A stretch of 64,000 bases of DNA, from positions 930,001 to 994,000 of the forward strand of contig JAADJZ010000006.1 of the NCBI GenBank assembly GCA_011032825.1, read 5' to 3'. The notes under the pieces were generated by a model. That model was not told where the DNA came from. It worked only from the letters and a program-made list of their open reading frames with translations, and ran no database searches. This stretch comes from Massariosphaeria phaeospora (lineage: Eukaryota > Ascomycota > Dothideomycetes > Pleosporales). Within the stretch, counting starts at the first letter, position 1, and every line of letters starts with the position of its first letter. Position numbers and translations under genes: made by a program. Shown piece by piece: positions 1 to 9,006 of this stretch.

Positions 1-951
1 GGGGGATTGTGAGGAGGACGGCGGGGAGGTGGGAGTTCTGGATTGGGGTTGCGGCGTATACGTTGTGAGTTGCTGAGTTTCTGCTTTACTGCCCATTTGA
101 TGGACTATCGAGTGCTGACGCTGCAAGCTTCCTCTCGTCGTCGTATCCCCACGGCCAAATGGCGCTCTGGCTCAAAGACCTCGCAACCAAGCACAACGCC
201 TACACCATCCCGCAGATCAACACCATCCCCACGGGCGCCCAGGGCGTCTCCGTCATCGCCGCGCTACTCGCCACCTCGCTCTGCATCATCTACCCGCTCT
301 GGGCCATCTTCTCCATCGTGCAGACAATCTACCTGTTTGCAAACGTCTGTCTGCTCATCTGGGTGATTCCCAAGGGCCTCCATTGTAAGTCGCGCCCCGC
401 CATAGCTTGCACGCAAGCGGAAGCTGAACTGAAGTGAACTGAATTGAACTTAACGGAATTGAACTGGACGCTGACTGTGACTGCCTGCATCCACAGTCGC
501 CTGCTACTACCTGCTCGGCGTCTCCGCAGCCATCACGCCTATCCTCTTACCCTTCATCAACATGGCGCTCCGCGACGACGCCGAAGCGCGCGCTATCACC
601 GTTGGCGCCATGCTGACAGCCGGCTGGGCCGTCTTCTCCTTCTACCCCATCGTTGTTTTCCCCGTTATCGAAGGTAAGTAAGCAAGACGAATCGAGTTGA
701 GTTGCGCCCGTCCGTATGCTGACGTTCGCGCAGCTCCACGCTGGCCAAAGGGATACTCTGTGAATATTGCATTCGTGTTCTTCACATGGTTTTTCTTCGT
801 GGTGGGCCAGTATTTTTACCGCAGAGACGAGAGGAGGAGAGCGCAGCTGGTGGTGCGGCAGGGCGCGGAAGATGAGGAGGGTGGCGTGAATTTGGAAGAT
901 AAGGCCGTGGAAGGAGTTGTCGAGCATATTGAAGTGAGGCCGGCGCGGTGA
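1..951 (+). CDS. MFS transporter, allantoate permease (Dal5/Seo1) type, 3' part only
   Basis: C-terminal half of a major facilitator superfamily permease; the 5' part lies left of the window. Exons read as <3-64, 128-384, 497-673 and 734-951, with introns 65-127, 385-496 and 674-733, all GT-AG. The reading frame runs through the segment [12 protein letters not shown], then [14 protein letters not shown], a signature region of the fungal anion:cation symporter (Dal5/Tna1/Seo1-like) branch. Several hydrophobic membrane segments follow, and the protein ends in a charged cytosolic tail rich in Glu and Arg after [10 protein letters not shown]. Family members import allantoate, nicotinate, pantothenate or similar small organic acids at the plasma membrane; the substrate cannot be told from this part. 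Confidence in the family is high. The left-edge exon is inferred from frame only. Confidence 0.85.
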
Positions 952-1411
952 AGTCGATGAGATGAAGTAATTGAATGGTTGCAGTTCAACACAGGAGTCC
1001 CTAGCAATGACTTTGAAAAAGGTGTTTAACAAGCTAAGGTAGGTTCCCAGCCCCTATCATGATACGGTTCTGATGTGCACCTAGGTAACCTTCACCTCTC
1101 CAGGCCCTGCTTGGACATTATCCTATACACTAGGTACAATTGGCCTCTGCAAATTGAATAGTGAACTATCTACATATAGCTAGGAACGCCTATACTGTCA
1201 AGAGGACTGCCTAGAGTTTGTCTTCGTTCTACACCCGGTAACCCAACCCAAAATTATTGGTGAATTTCCGAGATTTGAAGCCGGCATTTGCATTTCTTGA
1301 ATATCACGCGTATGTGCGTGTCTTCCGTGCATATAAGATCTTGTTCCTGCTCTGCTACCACTACCACCACTTCCACCAACTTCTAGCAAACATAAAGTGC
1401 CTTCTAAAAAG
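952..1411. other. Intergenic, 460 bp
   Basis: Lies between the transporter stop and the RING-protein start, both on the plus strand. The last 80 bases are pyrimidine and CCA rich (TACCACTACCACCACTTCCACC), like a fungal 5' leader. No ORF or structured element is recognised. Confidence 0.6.
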
Positions 1412-2665
1412 ATGGCACCCAGACACTTGACTATCGATCCCGAAAGCGACGCCTTCAACAAAGTAGTTCGCTTAGAAGGCCAGGTTGAAGCAGTATCAAA
1501 AGCCCTTTTATTCCGCAGTCTGTATCAAGTAGAAGACTCCGATGTCCCGCAAGTCGTCATCGAGGGCGTGCGACGCTACTTCATTCTTCTCCGGCACCTG
1601 TTCGAGAAATTCTTGAGGCGAGGGCTTGATCTCGCCAACGGGGCACAGACCCTCGACCAGTTCGTTGAGATGATAAACATCAAGTACTTCGCCTGCATGC
1701 CCGCAGCGCGGCGCGAAGCCGCGCATCATTGGCCAGGGATTATATGGTTTCAGCGGCTCCAGATGCTTCTCGAGAATCAGAATCTTAGCCTGGACCAGGC
1801 GATCATCGATGGCTGGCACTGGTTCTTGACGCCGGGCCAGTATCCCTCGCGGAATCGTGGTCCGTGTGTACTAGCCTGGAAGGCAATGGACGATGTCCAA
1901 CAACACGCGTTTCTGGAGCGTTTCCGTATTGACGAGAGCGCTCTCAGGAAGACTGCAAGTGGAACTCCCGTCCCCGATCTCAGCGATCCTTCAATTCAGG
2001 AATTAGAGGCACGTGGGCTCCGGCGGCTGTTCTTACTTCACCTCGGTATAGGTCTCGACGTCGAACACCCCAAAGTCGAGAAGCCTACAGGCTGGGACTG
2101 GTCCGACTGCCTAATATGCACAGTCCCACTTGTAGTGGACGAGATCGACACCAGATCTGAACATCGTCCTGTTCAAACGGTTTGTGGCCATGTCTTCGGT
2201 TACGCATGTCTCCAGAAGTGGTTTGATCAAAAGAAGGAATCGTGCCCGACCTGCCGACAAGATTTTCAGTGGACAGAGACATATCAAGCGAGTCCCGAAG
2301 AAGTTCTGCGAAGCGCAGACCGATGTCTCAGATGGTCGGGTCCGCCTTGCACATTCCAGGCCGGAGTGGCGCCACACTCAGCCCTGGACAAGTTTCTTTT
2401 GGTGTTTGAACCTGCGCATGAAATTCGACGCGCAATGCTGCGAACGGGATTTGCAGCGGAAGTCATGCGAAAGGAACGCCTGCAGCTTCAAGAACTCGAG
2501 GGATTTGTAGCCCGAGACAGGCTCGATGCGGTCTTGAAAGGCGATGTCCATGGCTATCAGAGCGCTGTTCAGCTTCAATGGCAAGTTTTCGCACGGTTAG
2601 AGTGGTTCCGTTTTGTCTCTAGTTGGCATCCATATGCTCCCCCAGTCGAATACTTGCAGTTGTAG
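1412..2665 (+). CDS. RING-finger domain protein, putative E3 ubiquitin ligase
   Basis: Intronless, 417 aa. The start is the ATG at 1412; an in-frame GTG lies 15 nt upstream and is not needed. Residues 1-225 are helical and unfamiliar. A RING motif follows: Cys233-x2-Cys236, Cys258-x-His260, Cys266 and Cys278-x2-Cys281 (CLIC ... VCGHVFGYAC ... CPTC). The position that usually carries the fifth metal ligand is Gly263, in the CGHVFG form often seen in fungal RING proteins, so one zinc site may be incomplete. The C-terminal 130 residues are again helical. RING proteins bind an E2~ubiquitin and transfer ubiquitin to substrates; no substrate or localisation can be proposed here. No signal peptide or membrane segment is seen. 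Confidence 0.8.
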   Translation: MAPRHLTIDPESDAFNKVVRLEGQVEAVSKALLFRSLYQVEDSDVPQVVIEGVRRYFILLRHLFEKFLRRGLDLANGAQTLDQFVEMINIKYFACMPAARREAAHHWPGIIWFQRLQMLLENQNLSLDQAIIDGWHWFLTPGQYPSRNRGPCVLAWKAMDDVQQHAFLERFRIDESALRKTASGTPVPDLSDPSIQELEARGLRRLFLLHLGIGLDVEHPKVEKPTGWDWSDCLICTVPLVVDEIDTRSEHRPVQTVCGHVFGYACLQKWFDQKKESCPTCRQDFQWTETYQASPEEVLRSADRCLRWSGPPCTFQAGVAPHSALDKFLLVFEPAHEIRRAMLRTGFAAEVMRKERLQLQELEGFVARDRLDAVLKGDVHGYQSAVQLQWQVFARLEWFRFVSSWHPYAPPVEYLQL

Positions 2666-3658
2666 AAGTATGGCTGAAGAAGATCGTCGCGTAGGTTGTC
2701 GTGATCACTGTATCGGTATGCGGTATGTCGAAGAGCAGGCTTTCGTTGATGTGTTCGAGTATACAGAGCCCTCCTAGCAGAAATCATTGCCGATTAAAAC
2801 AGACTCTAGGCGAACCGCTTGACTGTATTCTACATTTTGTAATCGGTATAGAGTCTGCCCGCATCTTCACAAATCTGTATAGTAATAGTATGTACGAGTA
2901 GTTTCTGCGTAGAATAGGACTTGTAGACAGGTAGCGTAGGCATGCGGCCAACGAAGTATGCCAGTAGAGGTGGCAACGGTGACGCTCCCTAACCTAGGTG
3001 ACAGATGAGGCAAGTGATCAGCCCAGGGTCATCAATCCCGGAAGTCGTGACCAGTTCTGGAAACCAAATGCAATGAAGACACGAAAAAGCGAATCCTGCC
3101 ACAGAGCGCCGTGATGGAAGAATGATGTGGTGGATGTATTAAGCGAAGACCCCACGATCAAGCCATCGGACACCCACCAATCGGAAGGCAGCCCTGCCGC
3201 CAACCGCAAATCTCCACCATGTCCAGCAACTCCGAAAAGCCATCGTGAAATCCAGTTTCGCGGCTTTCTCCATGTGCCAGCCTGTGTTGACACATCGGAT
3301 TTCGACCGATCGTCCCAGGGCTCAGCCCTGCGCGCGTGACGGTCCCCTGGCGAAAGCGCGCCAATGGCAGACAGATATTCTAACAATGCGATCATGCCAT
3401 AGGTATGTCCTATTGGTGTGGGGGGGAAGGCTGCCGCGACTCACGATGGTGCTCAACGCCCATCGTCGAGGCGTCCTGACAGCTTACGCAGCCCGAACAT
3501 TACATCATGGGCTCTTTGTCGTTCCCGTATAAGAAGCTGCATTCCGATGTCCCATCGTCATCGTCGTTTACACCGTTCACGTCTTGCCTGCCCTTGCACG
3601 CCCTCCCCTCTTCAGCATCTTTCAGAAACGCCCATCAATTCCACAAAATACTTCTTTC
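2666..3658. other. Intergenic, 993 bp, upstream of SDR gene
   Basis: Contains ORFs on both strands that match no family I know and use no obvious splice signals. A CCAAT box (CACCAATCGG near 3177) and pyrimidine runs before 3659 suggest promoter and leader of the SDR gene. Nothing else is recognised. Confidence 0.5.
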
Positions 3659-4865
3659 ATGGCGTCCTTCAGTTCTAAGACGCTCATGCGACGCCTTGCA
3701 GGTGCTTCGGCAGGCATGCGCGTTGCGCCATCGTTCACCCCTCAACGACGAGGCTTCGCACACGTAGAGACTCGAGCTCCCTACGAGAGAACCCCGAATA
3801 TCGGGGCCAAGCGATTCAGTCAATTCGATCTTGACGGCAAAGTATTTGTTGTCACAGGTCCTGCGTCCCGTGCACCTCCCTCCCGAGAACAACTACCTCT
3901 GTGTGACTGAGTTAACCGAACGTAGGTGGCGGACGCGGTCTGGGGCTCTGTATGGCTGAGGGTCTCGTAGAAGCCGGCGGGAAGGGTAGGCCACCTCTCG
4001 AGACTCAATAATAAAATCACTGATGTTTCGTAGTACATTGTATCGACAGGCTTGCCGAGCCGGACAAGACGTTCAACGAAGCTAAAGCGCGGTTCAAGAA
4101 CGAGAACGGTGGGGGACTGGAATACCATCAGGTAGATGTCTCCAACGCCGAGGCCATGGAAGAGGCGATTGCGGAGATAGCATCAGAAAGGCAACGGCTG
4201 GATGGCCTCGTTGCAGGTAAGCCAGCTCTGTGTTCGTGGCTTGACGTGGAAGTCATGCTCTGGAAGAAAGAACTGCTAAAGCCTAGGCTAACTCAATCAC
4301 GCAGCGGCTGGTATCCAGCAGTGCACCTCTGCGCTCGACTATTCGGCAGAAGACATCGCTCGCATGCTTTCGGTCAACTACACTGGCGTGTTCCTCTCGG
4401 CAAGGGCCTGCGCTCGTCAGATGTACAAGTACAAGAACCAAGGGTCGATGTGCTTGGTCGCTTCCATGAGCGGTTCGATTGCCAATCGAGGCTTCATTGC
4501 CCCTGTCTACAACTCCTCAAAGGCAGCCGTGATCCAACTGGCGAAGAACTTAGCTATGGAGTGGGGCAGGGTGCAACCGGACGGGTCAGGCGGGATCCGA
4601 GTCAACTGCCTGAGTCCAGGTCACATCGTGACGCCCATGGTGGAAGAGAACTTCCGGAAGGGAGAAGCCAGTCGCGAGGAGTGGGAAAACAACAACATGT
4701 TGGGTCGATTGAGCACGCCGGAGGAGTATAAATCTGCCGGGCTGTTTCTCCTTAGCGGCGCAAGCAGCTATATGGTGAGCTGCCTGCCGCGCTCGTTGCG
4801 CTGGATGCTAACGGTGACAGACCGGTGCGAATCTGCTTATGGATGGAGGTACCTCGGCGTGGTAA
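3659..4865 (+). CDS. Short-chain dehydrogenase/reductase, polyol dehydrogenase-like, with presequence-like N-terminus
   Basis: Five exons: 3659-3857, 3926-3985, 4034-4216, 4305-4774 and 4821-4865; 957 nt, 318 aa. Classical SDR fold: glycine-rich cofactor motif TGGGRGLG near residue 66, the VAAAG strand (NNAG equivalent) and catalytic YNSSK with Tyr near 216. The C-terminus MDGGTSAW is typical of the fungal D-arabinitol 2-dehydrogenase/mannitol dehydrogenase branch, which interconverts polyols and ketoses with NAD(P)H. About 50 residues precede the Rossmann fold. They are rich in Arg, Ser and Ala and lack acidic residues at first (MASFSSKTLMRRLAG), resembling a mitochondrial targeting sequence. 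Substrate and compartment are inferences; SDR membership is clear. Confidence 0.88.
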
Positions 4866-5384
4866 GGATTTGGCTCTCTGACGTTTTCCGAATTTCTCGT
4901 TTGTATACAGCTGCCCGGCGTCCAGGTTGGATTGTATTATGGTGTATCGTTATTGTCTGCAACCCACGATGCAGTAGACAGGCCTTTCTTCTTGTACATA
5001 ACTTGTGTAACACTGAGTCGATATCTCGCGACGTTGCGATGTCTGTTTTGTCCCGCACATGTATTGAGCCGATGGAAGCTTCAGAGCATATGAGGAAACC
5101 ACTCTGTGCCTAGATAGCAGGTGGTTGTGGAAAGGCTGCCAGGACCCGCCGCTGTAGAGATGACGAGGCCGGAAATCAGAGAACACACAGTATGTTCGAG
5201 AAAGTCTACCAATCGAGACTGAGGCTGGGATGGGGGAGTGGGATGTCGGGAGCAGGAGGTTTTCTTTCCAGCTTGACGAACCTAGGTGCCAAGTCCGGGC
5301 TTATGTGGCCCCTGCGCCGACATCTGTCCCTTGCGAGACACGGCGGTCAAGGTCAAGAGAGACGCGACCTACCGACTCGCAGCC
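4866..5384. other. Intergenic, 519 bp
   Basis: 3' flank of the SDR gene and 5' flank of the Erv25-like gene. No further gene or structured element is recognised. Confidence 0.6.
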
Positions 5385-6178
5385 ATGGACCGGTTCCTCC
5401 GACTGCTATACTGCTTGCTCCTTCTTGTTTTCCCCCTCGCCTCGGCCCTGAAGTTCGAGGTCCACGCTGTCCCGGCCCACGATGCGGCCAAACACGAGCG
5501 ATGCGTTCGGAATTTCGTCGCAAAGGACCAGCTCGTGGTGGTAACAACGATCACCGACGGGTACAGAGGGGACGGGCAGTCCATGAACATGCACGTACGT
5601 TGGGCGGGGCATTTCACGTGGCATTGCGCGTTCAGGGATTACAATTGCTGACGAGGGGCTCCACACGCAGATTCGCGATGCCATGGGCAATGACTACCAC
5701 CGCCCGAAGGACGTCTACGGCGAGAACCGCTACGCATTCACCTCGCACGCCGACTCGGCCTTTGACGTGTGCTTCGAGAACTCGCTGACTGGCAGTACGC
5801 TCACCCCGACCGTCCACTGTCCCCAATAGCAGTGAGCTAACCGCCGTCGCAGAAATCGCCGGCAAGGCAAATCCCTCGCGGCACATCGAGCTCGACATCG
5901 ACATAGGCGCCGATGCCAAAGACTGGTCCGCGATCCAAGCCGGCGAGAAGCTGAAGCCCGTCGAGGCCGAGCTGCGGCGCATCGAAGAGACCATGGGCGA
6001 GGTCGTTACCGAGATGGAATACCTGCGCACGCGCGAGCAGAAGCTGCGGGACACGAACGAGAGCACCAATGAGCGCGTCAAGTGGTTTGCGTTTGCCACG
6101 ATGGGCATGCTGGTCGGGCTGGGTGCGTGGCAGGTTGTGTACCTGCGGGCGTACTTCAGATCGAAGCATCTCATCTGA
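5385..6178 (+). CDS. ERV25: p24/emp24 family COPII cargo receptor, Erv25-like
   Basis: Three exons: 5385-5594, 5671-5794 and 5853-6178; 660 nt, 219 aa. An N-terminal hydrophobic signal sequence ([15 protein letters not shown]) is followed by a GOLD domain with its paired cysteines (ERC ... DVCFEN), a coiled-coil stretch ending [11 protein letters not shown], one transmembrane helix and the short cytosolic tail [12 protein letters not shown]. This order, and the NESTN motif before the membrane helix, is that of the p24-delta protein Erv25, which cycles between ER and Golgi in COPII/COPI vesicles and forms a complex with Emp24, Erp1 and Erp2. The length matches the family. The start was chosen because the upstream in-frame ATG would put residues before the signal peptide. 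Confidence 0.93.
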
Positions 6179-6822
6179 GCGGACTGCGATGCCGCGCTCG
6201 GTACCATGTGCAAAAAGTGGCGGCTGGATGCGAGGAGGTACTGTACGAACATCTTCTGGTGAAAACACGCGGGTTGGGCACGTTGAGGAGCAGCACATTG
6301 TTGGTTGCATATCTTTTGGTGTAGAGCCCCCGGACGGCGTTGGTAGGGTCACTCATGTGCTGCGGAGTTGCGTCTCAAAACACTTGAAACTTAGAAAATG
6401 CCGTTCATGGAACTTTTCAGTTACCTTACTTTGATTCTGACCTCGATCAGCAGATTTGCGTCCTTGGGCTCGTCCACTCACTCACTGACTCACTCACTCA
6501 TGTTAGCTGTCAAAGGTAAGGTATTGCTTTGGATATCTTCGAGTCGCGACTGCTTCCCCAGGCCGTTGCAACATTCATCCCCGTGTTCTCGGTCGCTCTT
6601 TCCGTCACAAGCAGATGCGGGCTTGGCTCTAGTCCACGATATCGGACGTCATCAGCAATATCCTTCCTACATGCACCTCCTTTCTCCATCCGAACCTCTC
6701 CACCCTCTACATCATCTCATCTCATTCGCAGCTCTCAGCTTATTCACTAAACACGTTCTTTCGCGCTCTTCCACATTCAAACAAGCCTCGCAATCGAACG
6801 ACGGTGGACCGCCCCGTCTCCA
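6179..6822. other. Intergenic, 644 bp
   Basis: Contains a short TCAC-rich repeat (near 6476-6500) and long pyrimidine-rich leader-like sequence. No recognisable coding exon. Confidence 0.5.
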
Positions 6823-7527
6823 ATGCCGCCGCGTAGCCGAACACAACCGCACCGCTCGATCCAAATACACTTCTCCCTCCGTCGACACCACCCTCCCAAT
6901 TCCGCCCCCAGTCTTCACCCATCAACCAGCCCTCACGACCCATGGCCGTCGTCTCCGCCCGCGCGTCTCGTCCGCGCACCACCGCTCGCCGAACGCCCAG
7001 ATACGCAAGCGCAACCAGCGCGACAAGACCCTCCCACGTACCGCTCGCGGTTCTCGCTGCGCGCAAACAACCGCCGCCGCGAGGTGCAGACACCACCGCA
7101 GCAGCAAGGCGCGCCCCCAGCTGCTGCGCGTACTTCCACCGGAGGGTGCTCCACGCCGCCTTCGCACTCACCCCCGTCCTCCCGTCGCCAATCCAGCACG
7201 CCAACAAGTACACCACCCAGCCTCCAGCCTGCTCTCCCCCCGCCCTACAGCCCCTTGTCCACCCGCACCAGCGCCCCGCCGCCCTCGATAAGCGCCGACC
7301 AGTCGCCGCCAAAGTACACGACGCACGACGCACACGGCACCTGGTAGCAGCGGGTGCGGGCGCGGTCGCAGACGGGTGGCGGCAAGTTCAAGCGCGGCGC
7401 GCGGAAAACCTGTGTCGTGTTGGGCTTTGTTCTTATGTCGCTGCTGTTGTGTCTGGCGTGGATATTGTGTGCGCCGTGCATGGTTCCGTTTGCGCGGCAG
7501 TACCGGAATGAGCATGGGTCGTGGTGA
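6823..7527 (+). pseudogene. Possible membrane-anchored Pro/Ser-rich protein, interrupted by one in-frame TAG
   Basis: The ATG at 6823 opens a 174-codon frame ending at TAG 7345-7347. The same frame continues for another 59 codons to TGA 7525-7527. The first part is Pro/Ser/Arg rich (PPTYRSRFSLRANN, SPPKYTTHDAHGTW). The part after the stop has a basic stretch (KFKRGARK), one strong hydrophobic segment (VVLGFVLMSLLLCLAWILCA) and the tail FARQYRNEHG. Composition suggests both halves belong to one tail-anchored protein. No intron with a plausible branch site removes the TAG; the nearest GT is 34 nt upstream. It could be a pseudogene, a sequencing error, a natural allele or stop readthrough. I do not recognise the family, and the start is uncertain. 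Confidence 0.4.
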
Positions 7528-7740
7528 GGAGGGGACGGAGAAGAGGAGGCACCACACACACATGCTAGTATAAACCCCAAGTGAAGTTGGACTCTAGTCG
7601 CTCGGCTGGTTAATGTATTGATTCTGTAACCAAACTGATCAAGCAATCAATTCAGTTCAGTCCTGTTCAATTCTAATGAATGCAATTCTTTTCGCTAAGC
7701 TCCGCAAATCGAAGCCGAGTTTTCAAATTTCAAGTCCAGT

Positions 7741-7815
7741 CAATCAACTTCATCTATCTATCCATCCATCTATCTACCTATCTATCTATCCAACCATCCA
7801 TCTACTCAACCATCT
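7741..7815. repeat. Imperfect TATC/CATC tetranucleotide tract
   Basis: Interrupted run of TATC, CATC and related four-base units in non-coding DNA; a microsatellite. Confidence 0.8.
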
Positions 7816-8036
7816 AGCTCTCAATCTAATCATTTTCAAACTGTCATTCTGCACCAAATCCACCATTTTCTAATCACCTACCCAGTCCAGTGTAGTTCCC
7901 AATTTACCAAACCAAACTAATCCAATCCAATCCAGCCCAAGTTAACCCAGTCCATGCACCTAGCAGGTCTAGTCAGCTTAGTTGACTATCCAATCAACCA
8001 AATCAATCCATCAATCCATCAATCCAATCAAATCAA

Positions 8037-8066
8037 GGAATCAATCAATCAATCAATCAATCAATC
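8037..8066. repeat. (AATC)n microsatellite
   Basis: About seven tandem AATC units. Flanking DNA back to 7980 carries looser copies (AATCCATC and similar). Confidence 0.85.
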
Positions 8067-8318
8067 AGTCACAGCTCCTCCCCAGACTAATCAAAGCAAC
8101 GCAAAGCCTAGATAGTGTAACTAACTAATTCGTTTAATTAAAACAGCGATATATAATGTGCCGAAGCTGAAGGTCATATAGTATAAAGTGTAGGGTGTAA
8201 TCTAGGAAGGACAGAGCGAATAGATAGAACAGGAACAGCAACGGCACCGAACGTTTTCCGCTGAGACCAACCAAACAGCAATCAATCCCTTCCTCCCTGT
8301 CATTCAATAAACGTCCAT

Positions 8319-8342
8319 CCCATCCCATCCCATCCCACTCAC
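8319..8342. repeat. (ATCCC)n tract followed by (CAGCT/CAACT)n
   Basis: Three to four ATCCC units followed at 8350-8382 by CAGCT and CAACT five-base units. Non-coding. Confidence 0.7.
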
Positions 8343-9006
8343 TCACGTACGGACCAGCTCAGCTCAACTCAACTCAGCTCAGGTCCGCCACGCTTCCAAG
8401 GGCATTATTTCGTTTTCCATTTCGCGCAGAGCAGGAAGAGCAGAAGAGCAAACATAACGAGCGTGAAACAGAGAGATATCATTTCATTCTAAAAAGCTCC
8501 ACACACACACACATGGCCCGCAAAGCCCAAAATAAATAAAGGGGGATGATACACTAAAAAGGACCTCGAAATTCCGCTACCCTCCACCTTGCAAACACAG
8601 CCCCCTTATCTCTGAGACATTGGAGGTTTCCTGGCTTTCCCACCTCAGTTAGATTTTTCTCTTTGCTCATTTTTTTCAAAAATGCTAGATATCCCCAAAG
8701 CCAACCAAGCACTGGGTAAAGAGGGAAGAGAGACGATGATGAGATAAGTAGTAGAGTCGGTAAGATAGTACAATAGCCAGACTCCACCCATAAGTGAGTT
8801 TTTAAGTGTCCACAAAGGTCCGTCCGAGCCGAACCGGTGACTACGCAGCACCAGCCTGCTGGAGTCGGTCGAGGACACCCAATAAACGCCGAGACATCGC
8901 ATCTAGGAATCAAAAGCAAGCACCGGATCTGTGGCAGGCCGTCAAGCAACGAGTAGTGCGACTCTTTCTTCCGAGACGAGCCGGGTATGCGGCTGGGGAA
9001 CGCCGT

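Larger units (their letters stand above)
7528..9006. other. Intergenic between convergent genes, 1,479 bp, microsatellite rich
   Basis: 3' flanks of the preceding locus and the chitin synthase gene. Contains several simple repeats (listed separately) and AT-rich polyadenylation-like sequence. No gene is recognised. Confidence 0.6.

Noticed and set aside
3018..3395. 125-codon minus frame
   Set aside because: Trp/Gly-rich translation without family resemblance, with no splice signals, in the SDR promoter region.
6740..7333. 197-codon minus-strand frame and overlapping plus frames of 297 and 189 codons
   Set aside because: Low-complexity Arg/Pro/Ala translations of GC-rich sequence. The frame with the membrane helix after the TAG is the more protein-like choice.
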